A stretch of 64,000 nt of DNA from Palsa-504 sp963789225 (lineage in GTDB: Bacteria; Actinomycetota; Actinomycetes; Streptosporangiales; Streptosporangiaceae): assembly GCA_963789225.1 (NCBI GenBank), contig CAWBKD010000005.1, positions 293,095 to 357,094 of the forward strand. Reading direction: 5' to 3'. Positions 1-7,141 of the stretch are shown piece after piece. The number at the start of each line of letters is the position of its first letter. Position 1 is the stretch's first letter. A model generated the notes under the pieces. It searched no databases, was not told where the DNA came from, and saw nothing but the letters and a program-made list of their open reading frames with translations. Both the position numbers and the translations under genes were made by a program.

Positions 1-326
1 ATTACCTCGTGCAAGGAAGGACCGGACACGAACTCCATGACGGTCCACGGCACGTCGTCGAACCGGACGGCGTCGTGGACGGTAACGATGCTCGGATGGT
101 GCAGCCGGGCAGTGGCCCGCTCTTCGCGCAGTGTCCGCGCGATCAGGTAGTCGCGTTCCTTCCCCTGCAGCACTTCTGGCAGGAGAATTTCCTTGATCGC
201 CACCGTGCGCTCGAGGATTTCGTCGTAGCCACGCCAGACCTGGCCCATGGCTCCTTTACCGACCGGCTCGACCAGCCGGTACCGCTCGCAGAGGAGTTGT
301 CCGGCCTGTCCCGCCATGGCAGTCAT
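1..326 (-). CDS. Serine/threonine protein kinase, N-terminal part (cut by window edge)
   Basis: The minus strand encodes about 108 residues of a Hanks-type kinase N-lobe; the rest lies beyond the left edge. Visible are the glycine-rich loop (VGKGAMGQVW), the ATP-binding lysine in VAIKE, the C-helix region and the hinge (VMEF). Start chosen at ATG 326 (MTAMAG); an in-frame ATG at 317 is equally possible. There is no N-terminal signal, as expected for a cytosolic catalytic domain. Substrate and C-terminal sensor domain cannot be seen. It points away from the VOC remnant on the other side. Confidence 0.85.
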   Translation of the reverse strand, partial: MTAMAGQAGQLLCERYRLVEPVGKGAMGQVWRGYDEILERTVAIKEILLPEVLQGKERDYLIARTLREERATARLHHPSIVTVHDAVRFDDVPWTVMEFVSGPSLHEV

Positions 327-406
327 GCTAGCCCGGCCCCTGCGCTGCGGCAGCGCGGCATCTGGCAGGATGCCGGTAGCTAGCCGCGTGGCCTGGGAGG
401 AAACTG

Positions 407-660
407 GTGCCTGTCCGCTTTCAGCTGGTCATCGACTGTGCCGACCCGGACCGGCTGGCTCGGTTCTGGGCCGCCGCGCTGGGCTATGAGCTCGCGCTGG
501 CCCCGGCCGGATTCGCTACCTGGAACGACCTCTACCGTGAGCTGGGGGTGCCCGAGGGGGAGCTGGTCGACGGAGCGGACAGGATCAGCGACCCGGAGGG
601 CCACGGGCCGACCATCTGGTTCCACGCCGTCTCGGAGGCCAAGGTGGTCAAGAACCGGCG
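407..660 (+). pseudogene. VOC/glyoxalase-like protein, 5' remnant
   Basis: The first 84 residues from GTG/ATG-type start 407 read as the N-terminal half of a glyoxalase-6 type VOC protein (FQLVIDCADPDRLARFWAAA, then GHGPTIWFH). Homology stops right after KVVKNR, where family members normally continue into a second beta-alpha-beta module. The frame then runs into unrelated sequence. From about position 661 a different protein family is readable in another frame, so the gene looks truncated by a deletion that joined two genes. No product of normal length can be made. Inference from family knowledge; not alignable here. Confidence 0.7.
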
Positions 661-864
661 GTCGCAGTGCGCAACGGCCTGGCCGCCAACATCTTTCCGA
701 TGGTGTACCACGATCTGCTCAGGTGGGCCGAGGAGCACGGCTACGAGGCCCACGGGCCCGGCCGCGAGATATGGATCCACGAGGTGGACGATATCGCCGA
801 TGTCGACCAGCAGGTGTTCGAGATCCAGCTGCCGTTCACCCGCCCGGAGACCCCGCCTGCGTAA
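661..864 (+). pseudogene. GyrI-like small-molecule-binding domain, 3' remnant
   Basis: About 67 residues in a frame different from the VOC remnant read as the C-terminal half of a GyrI/AraC-effector-like domain: a YHDLLRWAEEHGY helix, then GPGREIWIHEVDD and a closing EIQLPF strand. This is the usual ending of stand-alone GyrI-like proteins (about 150-160 residues), so the N-terminal half is missing. A GTG at 667 could start a short peptide but no ribosome site is evident. Interpreted as the 3' half of a second gene joined to the VOC fragment by deletion. Confidence 0.6.
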
Positions 865-868
865 GCGA

Positions 869-1069
869 TCAGGACGCGGGCAGGCGGGAGACGATCTCGT
901 CGGTGATCGACTCGGGGGCCTGGTTGGCGTCTACCTCCAGGAGGATGCCCCGGTTCCGGTAGTACTCGATCAGCGGGCTGGTGGTATCGGTGAACACCTG
1001 GAGCCGGTGCCTGATCACGTCAGGGCTGTCATCGAGGCGAGCCCTGGCGAGCAGTCGCTGGACCAGCAC
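869..1069 (-). pseudogene. Adenylate kinase C-terminal remnant
   Basis: Sixty-odd residues on the minus strand match the C-terminal end of adenylate kinase: the R-x-DD-x-P-x-x-x-x-x-R signature (RARLDDSPDVIRHRL), then LIEYYRNRGIL and a final helix. A full enzyme is about 215 residues with an N-terminal GxPGxGKGT loop; none of that is present. The fragment begins exactly where the truncated pyrophosphatase gene loses homology, in a different frame. It is therefore most likely the distal half of a deletion fusion and not a working gene. Confidence 0.7.
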
Positions 1070-1415
1070 CGGCTCGGTCGCCCAGTTCCCGGACGCTGTC
1101 GTAATCGGGGTCTCCGGCCACGACGCAGATGATCTTGGCGTCGGGTCCTTTTTCGTCGCGCATCCAGAAAACGCCGAGGGGCCTGGCGTCGATATGGCAG
1201 CCGGGAAACGTCGGTTCGGCCAGCAGGACCAGCGCGTCCAGCGGGTCGCCGTCCTCGGCCAGCGTATCCGGGACGAATCCGTAGTCGGCGGGGTAAACGG
1301 TTGCGGTAAACAGCCGCCGGTCGAGTCGCATCACATGCCGTTCGTGGTCGAACTCGTATTTGTTGCGGCTGCCCCTGGGGATCTCGATCACGACTTCGAT
1401 GATCTGCTCGTCCAC
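1029..1415 (-). pseudogene. ppa: Inorganic pyrophosphatase, C-terminally truncated
   Basis: From ATG 1415 the protein starts as a family I soluble pyrophosphatase: EIPRGSRNKYEFD, YPADYGFVPDT, the metal-binding DGDPLDAL motif and DEKGPDAKII. Homology ends near residue 105-110; the family needs another 50 or so residues including the YK pair that contacts pyrophosphate. What follows is frame-shifted adenylate kinase sequence. Most metal ligands are present but the enzyme is incomplete, so it is called broken. An intact copy elsewhere in the genome would be expected because the enzyme is essential. Confidence 0.8.
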
Positions 1416-1498
1416 GGTTCTTCCCTCCGACTGAACCGTATCGCGCCAGCCTCGGCTGTCGCGAGACCCGCGATCACCGCGAACCGCCGCCAGGCCGG

Positions 1499-2110
1499 TC
1501 AGGCGCGGATGGCCTCGAATGGCTCGGCGTGGGTGCCTTTCCCGTACCGGGACCAGTAGCGGGCCGTGGAGGTGATCAGGTCGGGATCGAGGTAGTCGCG
1601 CAAGCCGGCCTGGGCGGCGAACGCGTCGATGGCCTTGAGCTTGCCGCCGATGTGACCGTCGATATTCACGAAGTGGGTCGGGCGGTAGTCCACGGTGGCC
1701 GACGGGGACTGGAAGCAGTAGACCTGGCCGACGTGCCAGCAGGCAGCCATGGCCGCGCGATGGGTGTTCCGGTGATCCTGGCGGACGTCGTGGATGGAGT
1801 GGGTGTAGACGATCGTCGGCTGGATTTCCGCGACGATCTGGTCGATGACGCAGATCGTCGGGTCCCCCTCCGGTATCCGCATGTCCTGCAGGTCATTGAG
1901 GAACAGCCGGGCGCCGATGACGCCGGCGGCCTCTTGCGACCCGCGGGCGCGCCGGATCCGGTCGCCGTCGCGAGCGCCGCGGGACAGGGTCAGGATCACC
2001 ACGGCGTCACCCGCCGCCCGGTGGGCCAGGAGCGTCCCCGCCGCCCCGATCGCTACGTCATCGGGATGCGCTCCGATGGCCAGGATGCGCCCAGGTCGGC
2101 TGGCTCCCAC
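1499..2110 (-). CDS. PIG-L (LmbE-like) family deacetylase
   Basis: A 203-residue zinc-dependent deacetylase of the PIG-L/LmbE fold, which removes acetyl groups from GlcNAc-type substrates (mycothiol, antibiotic or conjugate metabolism). The metal/catalytic AHPDD motif lies near residue 15, and a distal HxxxH-like segment (HRNTHRAA) supplies a further ligand. Start chosen at GTG 2110 because GGGGAGG lies 6 nt upstream; the frame is open further upstream without a better ribosome site. A perfect inverted repeat (2170-2193) sits about 60 bp upstream, suggesting local repression. Substrate unknown. Confidence 0.85.
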   Translation of the reverse strand: MGASRPGRILAIGAHPDDVAIGAAGTLLAHRAAGDAVVILTLSRGARDGDRIRRARGSQEAAGVIGARLFLNDLQDMRIPEGDPTICVIDQIVAEIQPTIVYTHSIHDVRQDHRNTHRAAMAACWHVGQVYCFQSPSATVDYRPTHFVNIDGHIGGKLKAIDAFAAQAGLRDYLDPDLITSTARYWSRYGKGTHAEPFEAIRA

Positions 2111-2169
2111 GAGGCCTCCCCGTTGACCCGCGTGCGCCTGCGACACCCCCGCGCACGATTCACGATCAG

Positions 2170-2193
2170 TAACTAGTTGAACGGAACTAGTTA
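2170..2193. promoter_or_regulatory. Inverted-repeat operator upstream of PIG-L gene
   Basis: Perfect 9-bp arms TAACTAGTT and AACTAGTTA separated by 6 bp (GAACGG). It lies in the gap between the PIG-L start and the end of the next minus-strand gene. Its AT content stands out from the surroundings and an AT-rich TATGGCAAGATA stretch adjoins it. The symmetry suggests a dimeric repressor (TetR/MarR size). The regulator itself is not identifiable here. Confidence 0.6.
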
Positions 2194-2245
2194 TATGGCA
2201 AGATAGCAGCCCTGATCCGGCCCCGGAAGCCGGCCGACGAACCAA

Positions 2246-2854
2246 TCAGGCGTCGCGTACCGCGAGGACCAGGGTGTCGATGGCGGTCCCCGAGCCGCCG
2301 TCCCGCTCCACGGCGCGGTGCACCCGCTCGGCCCGCAGCACGCGGAGCCCGCTCACCTCGGCGGCGATCGACTCGGGCGTGTACAGCACCTCCGGGTACT
2401 GCGGCCCGCCGACGCCCTCGGTGAGGTTCGTCAGGTCGTGGCCGACGACGAGCAGGGTGCCGCCCGGAGCCAGCGCGGCGGCCGCGCGGGCCAGGACAGC
2501 GGCGCGCAGCTCCGCGCCCACCTGCAGGTACGCGACGAGGACGAGGTCGAAGGAGCCCCGGTCCGGCTCATAGTCGCACAGGTCAGCGACGATCCACTCG
2601 ATCCGCGCCGCCTCTACGCCGCGGGCCGTGGCCAGCTTGCGGCCCTGGTCCAGCCCGATCCGGGAGAAGTCCACGGCGGTGACGCGCCAGCCACGTTCGG
2701 CTAGCCAGACGGAGTTGCGCCCCGCACCCGCGGCCAGGTCAAGGGCGCGGCCCGGCGGGAGCTCGGCCAGCTCGGCCGCCACGAACTGATTCGGCCGCGT
2801 GGTCCACTCGAACTCGGTCCCCGCGTACCGCTCATCCCACCGTCGGCTGTCCAC
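2246..2854 (-). CDS. Class I SAM-dependent methyltransferase
   Basis: A 202-residue Rossmann methyltransferase. Motif I reads ALDLAAGAGRNSVWLAERG with TAVDFS as motif II (acidic residue binding the SAM ribose), followed by WIVADL and the late LAPGGTLLVVGHD strand. This pattern is close to the Methyltransf_25/TehB-like group that acts on small molecules. Start chosen at GTG 2854 (VDSRRWDERY), the conserved N-terminal WDERYAG-type segment; longer in-frame readings run into the neighbour and are rejected. Divergent from the DNA methyltransferase at 2969. Substrate not predictable. Confidence 0.85.
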   Translation of the reverse strand: MDSRRWDERYAGTEFEWTTRPNQFVAAELAELPPGRALDLAAGAGRNSVWLAERGWRVTAVDFSRIGLDQGRKLATARGVEAARIEWIVADLCDYEPDRGSFDLVLVAYLQVGAELRAAVLARAAAALAPGGTLLVVGHDLTNLTEGVGGPQYPEVLYTPESIAAEVSGLRVLRAERVHRAVERDGGSGTAIDTLVLAVRDA

Positions 2855-2968
2855 CTGGCCACTGTCCCCGATCAGTCCAGCGCTCGGCAACCTGAGGGCG
2901 CGGCCCGGGGGAGGCTGAATGACTTCCGGCAGCGAAGCTCGTAGCCTCGCCTGAAGGAGGAGGCGAAA

Positions 2969-3979
2969 GTGGATCAGTCTGCTTACCTGCTGCACCGCGG
3001 CGATGCGCTTGATGCGTACGGAAGCTGGCCCGCGCCCGTCGCCGTGATCAGCGACGGTGCCTACGGGGTCCGCGGTTTCCACGGGGATACGACCGGGGTA
3101 GCCCGCCTGGCCGACTGGTACCGGCCGCACGTGGCGGCGTGGAGCCGGTATGCGATGCCAGCCACCACCCTGTGGTTCTGGAACACAGAACTTGGCTGGG
3201 CCACGGTTCATCCACTGCTTGACGAGAACGGGTGGGATTACGTCCAGGTCATCACCTGGGACAAGGGTGCCGCTCACATCGCAGGAAACGTCAACGGGAA
3301 GACCATCCGCCGCTTCCCCGTCGCGACCGAGGTATGCGCCCTCTATCAGCGCCGCCTGGAGGTGCTGGGCGCCGACGGCCGCATGCCCGTCCAGCAATGG
3401 CTACGTCATGAATGGCAGCGTTCCAGGCTCCCCCTGGCCAAGGCCAATGAGGCATGCGGGGTGCGAAACGCCGCGACCCGCAAATACCTGACACAGGACT
3501 GGCTGTGGTACTGGCCTCCCGGTGCGATGGTCGAGCGCCTGGCTTCGTACGCCAACGAGCACGGCGCCGGATCGGGCTGGCCTTATTACTCCCTGGACGG
3601 ACAAGCCCCGGTCACGGGGAAGGACTGGGACGCGCTGCGGCACAAGTGGCGGCACGTGCACGGCATCACCAATGTCTGGCGGCTCGCGCCACTACACGGC
3701 GTAGAGCGGATCAAGGGGACGATGAAAAGAGCGGCACCGAGGGTCTACAACCCGAGCAGCCTGTCGGCGGCGCATCTTAACCAGAAGCCCCTGCAGCTCA
3801 TGCACCGTATCCTCAGCTCCGTTACCGAACCCGGCGACGTGGTATGGGAGCCCTTTGGCGGCCTCGCCTCGGCCTCGGTCGCTGCCGTCGAGGCCGGCCG
3901 CTTTCCTTGCGTGGCCGAACTCGACCATGACTATGCCGAGATTGCCGCTCAGCGTCTCGACGACGCCCGCGCCGGCTAG
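2969..3979 (+). CDS. Site-specific DNA methyltransferase (N4/N6 type), solitary
   Basis: 336 residues. GTG start with GGAGGAGG 7 nt upstream. Motif order is that of beta-class amino-DNA methyltransferases: the catalytic-type motif IV near the N terminus (ISDGAYGVRGF, residues about 28-38) and the SAM-binding motif I near the C terminus (VWEPFGGLASAS), preceded by the NQKP element. Motif IV is DGAYG instead of the usual (D/N/S)PP(Y/F). I recall similar proteins in other actinomycetes, so this may be a real subfamily. No restriction endonuclease gene is beside it, so it is an orphan or phage-type enzyme. Its stop overlaps the convergent sdaA stop by 4 bp. Confidence 0.8.
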   Translation: MDQSAYLLHRGDALDAYGSWPAPVAVISDGAYGVRGFHGDTTGVARLADWYRPHVAAWSRYAMPATTLWFWNTELGWATVHPLLDENGWDYVQVITWDKGAAHIAGNVNGKTIRRFPVATEVCALYQRRLEVLGADGRMPVQQWLRHEWQRSRLPLAKANEACGVRNAATRKYLTQDWLWYWPPGAMVERLASYANEHGAGSGWPYYSLDGQAPVTGKDWDALRHKWRHVHGITNVWRLAPLHGVERIKGTMKRAAPRVYNPSSLSAAHLNQKPLQLMHRILSSVTEPGDVVWEPFGGLASASVAAVEAGRFPCVAELDHDYAEIAAQRLDDARAG

Positions 3980-5352
3980 CACTCGATGACGTTGACGGCG
4001 AGGCCGCCGCGCGAGGTCTCCTTGTACTTGTCGAGCATGTCGCGGCCGGTCACGCGCATCGTGTGGATGGCCTTGTCGAGGGAGACGAAATGGCGCCCGT
4101 CGCCGCGCAAGGCCAGGCGGGCGGCGTGGATGGCGGTAATGGACGCGACCGCATTCCGCTCGATGCACGGCACCTGAACCAGCCCGCCGACCGGGTCGCA
4201 GGTCAGCCCGAGATTGTGCTCGATGCCGATCTCCGCGGCGTTCTCCACCTGCTCCGGCGTCCCGCCGAGCACCTCGGCCAGCGCGCCGGCCGCCATCGAG
4301 CAGGCGGACCCGACCTCACCCTGGCAGCCGACCTCGGCCCCGGAGATGGAGGCGTTCTCCTTGAACAGAACGCCGATGGCCGCCGCGGTCAGCAGGAACT
4401 GCTCCACGCCCTCCGGCGAGGCACCCGGGACGAACCGGTCGTAGTAGTGCAGCACCGCCGGGATGATCCCGGCGGCGCCGTTGGTGGGTGCGGTGACGAC
4501 CCGGCCGCCGGCTGCGTTCTCCTCGTTGACGGCCAGTGCGTACAGCGTGACCCAGTCCATGGCGCGCAGCGGGTCATCGCCGTTGCGCTCGCAGGTGAGC
4601 TGCCGGAACAGGCGCGGCGCGCGGCGCTGGACCTTCAGCCCGCCCGGGAGCATGCCGTCGGTGGCACACCCGCGGTGCACGCACGCCTGCATCACCTGCC
4701 AGAGATCACGCAAGCCCTCCCGGACCTGGGCTGACGTCCGGCCCAGGGCCTGCTCGTTCGCCAGCATGATCGCCGAGATGGGCAGGCCGCTGCGCGCGGT
4801 ATGAGCCAGCAACTCGGCCGCGGTCGAGAACGGGTAAGGCTGGACACAAGTGTCCGGTGCCGCGGGTGGCTGTCCGGTTTCCGTCTCGTCGGTGACGAAG
4901 CCGCCGCCGACCGAGTAGTAGGCGCGTTCGGCTACCGCCGAGCCGCCGTCGTCGTACGCGGTGAAGCGCATCCCGTTGGGGTGGTAGCTGAGCTTCTGCT
5001 TGCGGTTGAACTCCAGGTGCTCGGCGACGGTGAACCCGATCTCGTGCTCACCGAGCAGCCGGAGCGTGCCCCGCCTGCCCATGGCCTCCAGGCGGGCGGG
5101 TATCGCGTCCACGTCGACGGTGGCCGGCTGCTCGCCCTCCAGGCCGAGCAGGACCGCCTTGTCGCTCCCGTGGCCCTTGCCGGTCAGGCCGAGCGAGCCG
5201 TACAGGCAGACCCGGACGGTCCGTACCGAGGGCAGCAGGCCCTCGCCGCGCAACCGCTCGGCGAACATCCTGGCGGCCTTCATCGGCCCGACGGTATGCG
5301 AGCTGGACGGGCCGATACCGACCTTGAAGAGGTCAAAAACGCTGATCGCCAT
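3976..5352 (-). CDS. sdaA: L-serine ammonia-lyase (serine deaminase)
   Basis: A 458-residue single-chain iron-sulfur L-serine dehydratase converting serine to pyruvate and ammonia. The N-terminal beta domain starts SVFDLFKVGIGPSSSHTVGP; the alpha domain carries the three cysteines expected to bind the [4Fe-4S] cluster in GCQGEVG, TCDPVGG and PCIERN. Length is typical. Thirty bases separate it from purU upstream on the same strand, so the two are probably co-transcribed. With the demethylation cluster nearby, it would drain serine made from glycine plus methylene-THF into pyruvate. Confidence 0.95.
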   Translation of the reverse strand: MAISVFDLFKVGIGPSSSHTVGPMKAARMFAERLRGEGLLPSVRTVRVCLYGSLGLTGKGHGSDKAVLLGLEGEQPATVDVDAIPARLEAMGRRGTLRLLGEHEIGFTVAEHLEFNRKQKLSYHPNGMRFTAYDDGGSAVAERAYYSVGGGFVTDETETGQPPAAPDTCVQPYPFSTAAELLAHTARSGLPISAIMLANEQALGRTSAQVREGLRDLWQVMQACVHRGCATDGMLPGGLKVQRRAPRLFRQLTCERNGDDPLRAMDWVTLYALAVNEENAAGGRVVTAPTNGAAGIIPAVLHYYDRFVPGASPEGVEQFLLTAAAIGVLFKENASISGAEVGCQGEVGSACSMAAGALAEVLGGTPEQVENAAEIGIEHNLGLTCDPVGGLVQVPCIERNAVASITAIHAARLALRGDGRHFVSLDKAIHTMRVTGRDMLDKYKETSRGGLAVNVIEC

Positions 5353-5382
5353 GGCTGTTGGGCTCCACCGCAGGGCGGATGT

Positions 5383-6249
5383 TCAGTGAAAGACTACGGT
5401 CCGGTCGCCGTTGAGCAGCACGCGGTGCTCCGCGTGCCAGGTCACCGCGCGGGCGAGCACCTGGGCCTCGACGTCGCGGCCCGCCTCGGCCAGGCGCTCC
5501 GGCGAGAGCGTGTGATCGACCCGGATCACGTCCTGCTCGATGATCGGCCCCTCGTCCAGATCGGGGGTCACGTAGTGCGCGGTCGCGCCGACCAGCTTGA
5601 CCCCGCGCTCGTGCGCCTGATGGTAGGGCTTGGCGCCCTTGAAGCTCGGCAGGAACGAATGATGGATGTTGATCGTCCGCCCTTCCACCTGCTTGCACAC
5701 CTCGCCGGAGAGGATCTGCATGTACCGGGCCAGCACGATAAGGTCGGTGCCGGTGTCGGCGATGATGTCGAGCAGCCGGGTCTCGGCGGACGCCTTGGTC
5801 TGCGGCGTGACCGGGACGTGGTGGAACGGGATGCGGTAGGACCCGGCCAGCTCGGCGAAGTCGGGGTGGTTCGAGACCACGCCGACCACCTCCACGGGCA
5901 GTGCGCCGGTCTTCCAGCGGAACAGCAGGTCGTTGAGGCAGTGCCCGAGCCGGGAGACCATGATCAGGGTGCGCGCCCGGGCGGCCGTGTCATGGAGCTG
6001 CCAGGACATGTGGAAGGCCTCCGCCACCCAGGAGAAGCCCTGCTCGAGCTCGGCTAGCTGAGTGCCCTGCGGCGGCACACTGAAGTGCACCCGCATGAAG
6101 AACCGGTCGTCCGGGCTCTCCCCGTATTGCTGGCTGGCCAGGATGTTCCCCGAGTGCTGGACCAGGAAGCTGGATACCGCGTACACGATCCCCGGCTTGT
6201 CCGGGCAGGAAAGGGTGAGCACGTACTCACGACCACGGCCCACGCTCAT
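5383..6249 (-). CDS. purU: Formyltetrahydrofolate deformylase
   Basis: 288 residues: an N-terminal ACT domain (LTLSCPDKPGIVYAVSSFL) and a formyltransferase-type hydrolase domain with INIHHSFLPSFKGA and LDEGPIIEQD, which carry the catalytic Asn/His/Asp set. The enzyme hydrolyses 10-formyl-THF to formate and THF. In betaine- and sarcosine-degrading bacteria it releases surplus C1 units and regenerates THF, which fits the neighbouring corrinoid/DMGDH genes. Divergent from an IclR regulator, with an inverted repeat in the gap. Confidence 0.95.
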   Translation of the reverse strand: MSVGRGREYVLTLSCPDKPGIVYAVSSFLVQHSGNILASQQYGESPDDRFFMRVHFSVPPQGTQLAELEQGFSWVAEAFHMSWQLHDTAARARTLIMVSRLGHCLNDLLFRWKTGALPVEVVGVVSNHPDFAELAGSYRIPFHHVPVTPQTKASAETRLLDIIADTGTDLIVLARYMQILSGEVCKQVEGRTINIHHSFLPSFKGAKPYHQAHERGVKLVGATAHYVTPDLDEGPIIEQDVIRVDHTLSPERLAEAGRDVEAQVLARAVTWHAEHRVLLNGDRTVVFH

Positions 6250-6264
6250 AACGCTCCGCCTAGT

Positions 6265-6281
6265 GTTGCTAATAGTGCAAC
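6265..6281. promoter_or_regulatory. Inverted repeat GTTGC-N7-GCAAC between purU and iclR-1
   Basis: GTTGC (6265-6269) and GCAAC (6277-6281) are symmetric around 7 bp in the 103-bp divergent gap. Further half-sites occur at 6295-6300 (CGCAAC) and 6345-6350 (GTTGCG), the last just before the iclR start. Spacing and position fit an operator for the adjacent IclR protein controlling purU-sdaA and itself; this is inference. Confidence 0.45.
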
Positions 6282-6352
6282 TTAATGCCTAATACGCAAC
6301 AATTATGAGTGGGAGCGCTGGCGTGGTCAAGGTAACCCGATAACGTTGCGCT

Positions 6353-7141
6353 ATGAGCAACAGCGGACGGGAGGACGCGGGTCCGATCCAGTCCGTGGAC
6401 CGGGCCGTGGCCATCCTGGAGATCCTCGCCCGGGACGGAGAGGCCGGGGTGACCGAGGTCGCGCGCGAGCTCGGGGTGCACAAGTCAACCGCGTCCCGGC
6501 TGCTCGCGGCCCTTGACCGGCGCGAGCTCGTGACCCAGGATGCGGCGCGCGGGAGGTTCCGGCTGGGGATCGGCATCGTCCGGCTGGCCGGGGCGGTGGC
6601 CCGCGGGCTCAACGTGGTCCAGGAGAGCCGGCCGGTCTGCCGGGCGCTGGCCAGGGAGGTGGGCGAGACCGTCAACCTCGCCATCCTGTCCGGCCGCGAC
6701 GCGCTCTACCTGGACCAGGTGGCAGGGCCGGCCGCGCTGTCGCCGCACAACTGGGCCGGGCAGCGCATCCCGCTGCACGCCACCTCCGACGGCAAGGTCC
6801 TGCTGGCGTACCTGCCGGCGGATGAGGTGGCCGGGCACCTGGTGCCGCCGCTGCGGCGATTCACCGAGCGCACCATCACCGATCCCGCCAGGTTTCCCCC
6901 GCTACTGGCCGAGGTGCGGCAGCGCGGCTACGCGAGCGCGGTGGAAGAGCTCGAAGAGGGACTGACCGCCGTCGCGGCCCCGGTCCGCAACGCCGAGGGA
7001 AACGTGATCGCCTCGATCAGCGCCTCAGGCCCGAGCTTCCGCATCCCGGCCGGGCGCATCGGCGACCTCGCCGGTTCCGTCCGTGGCGCCGCGGCCGAGA
7101 TTTCCCGCCGCCTCGGCTGGACCGACCCCGGGACCAGCTAG
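6353..7141 (+). CDS. IclR-family transcriptional regulator (first copy)
   Basis: 262 residues: an N-terminal winged helix (VDRAVAILEILA, then KSTASRLLAAL recognition helix) and a C-terminal IclR effector domain with the usual GETVNLAIL, DGKVLLAYLP and GLTAVAAPV stretches. No Shine-Dalgarno is seen before ATG 6353; GATAAC 8-9 nt upstream could be a -10 box of a leaderless transcript. Divergent from purU-sdaA and convergent with the MttB-type gene (4-bp overlap of ends). Most likely controls purU-sdaA and possibly the demethylation genes. Confidence 0.93.
   Translation: MSNSGREDAGPIQSVDRAVAILEILARDGEAGVTEVARELGVHKSTASRLLAALDRRELVTQDAARGRFRLGIGIVRLAGAVARGLNVVQESRPVCRALAREVGETVNLAILSGRDALYLDQVAGPAALSPHNWAGQRIPLHATSDGKVLLAYLPADEVAGHLVPPLRRFTERTITDPARFPPLLAEVRQRGYASAVEELEEGLTAVAAPVRNAEGNVIASISASGPSFRIPAGRIGDLAGSVRGAAAEISRRLGWTDPGTS

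Noticed and set aside
2246..3397. A 383-residue version of the small methyltransferase
   Set aside because: The extra 180 N-terminal residues are the antisense of the DNA methyltransferase gene; a start at 2854 gives the normal family length.
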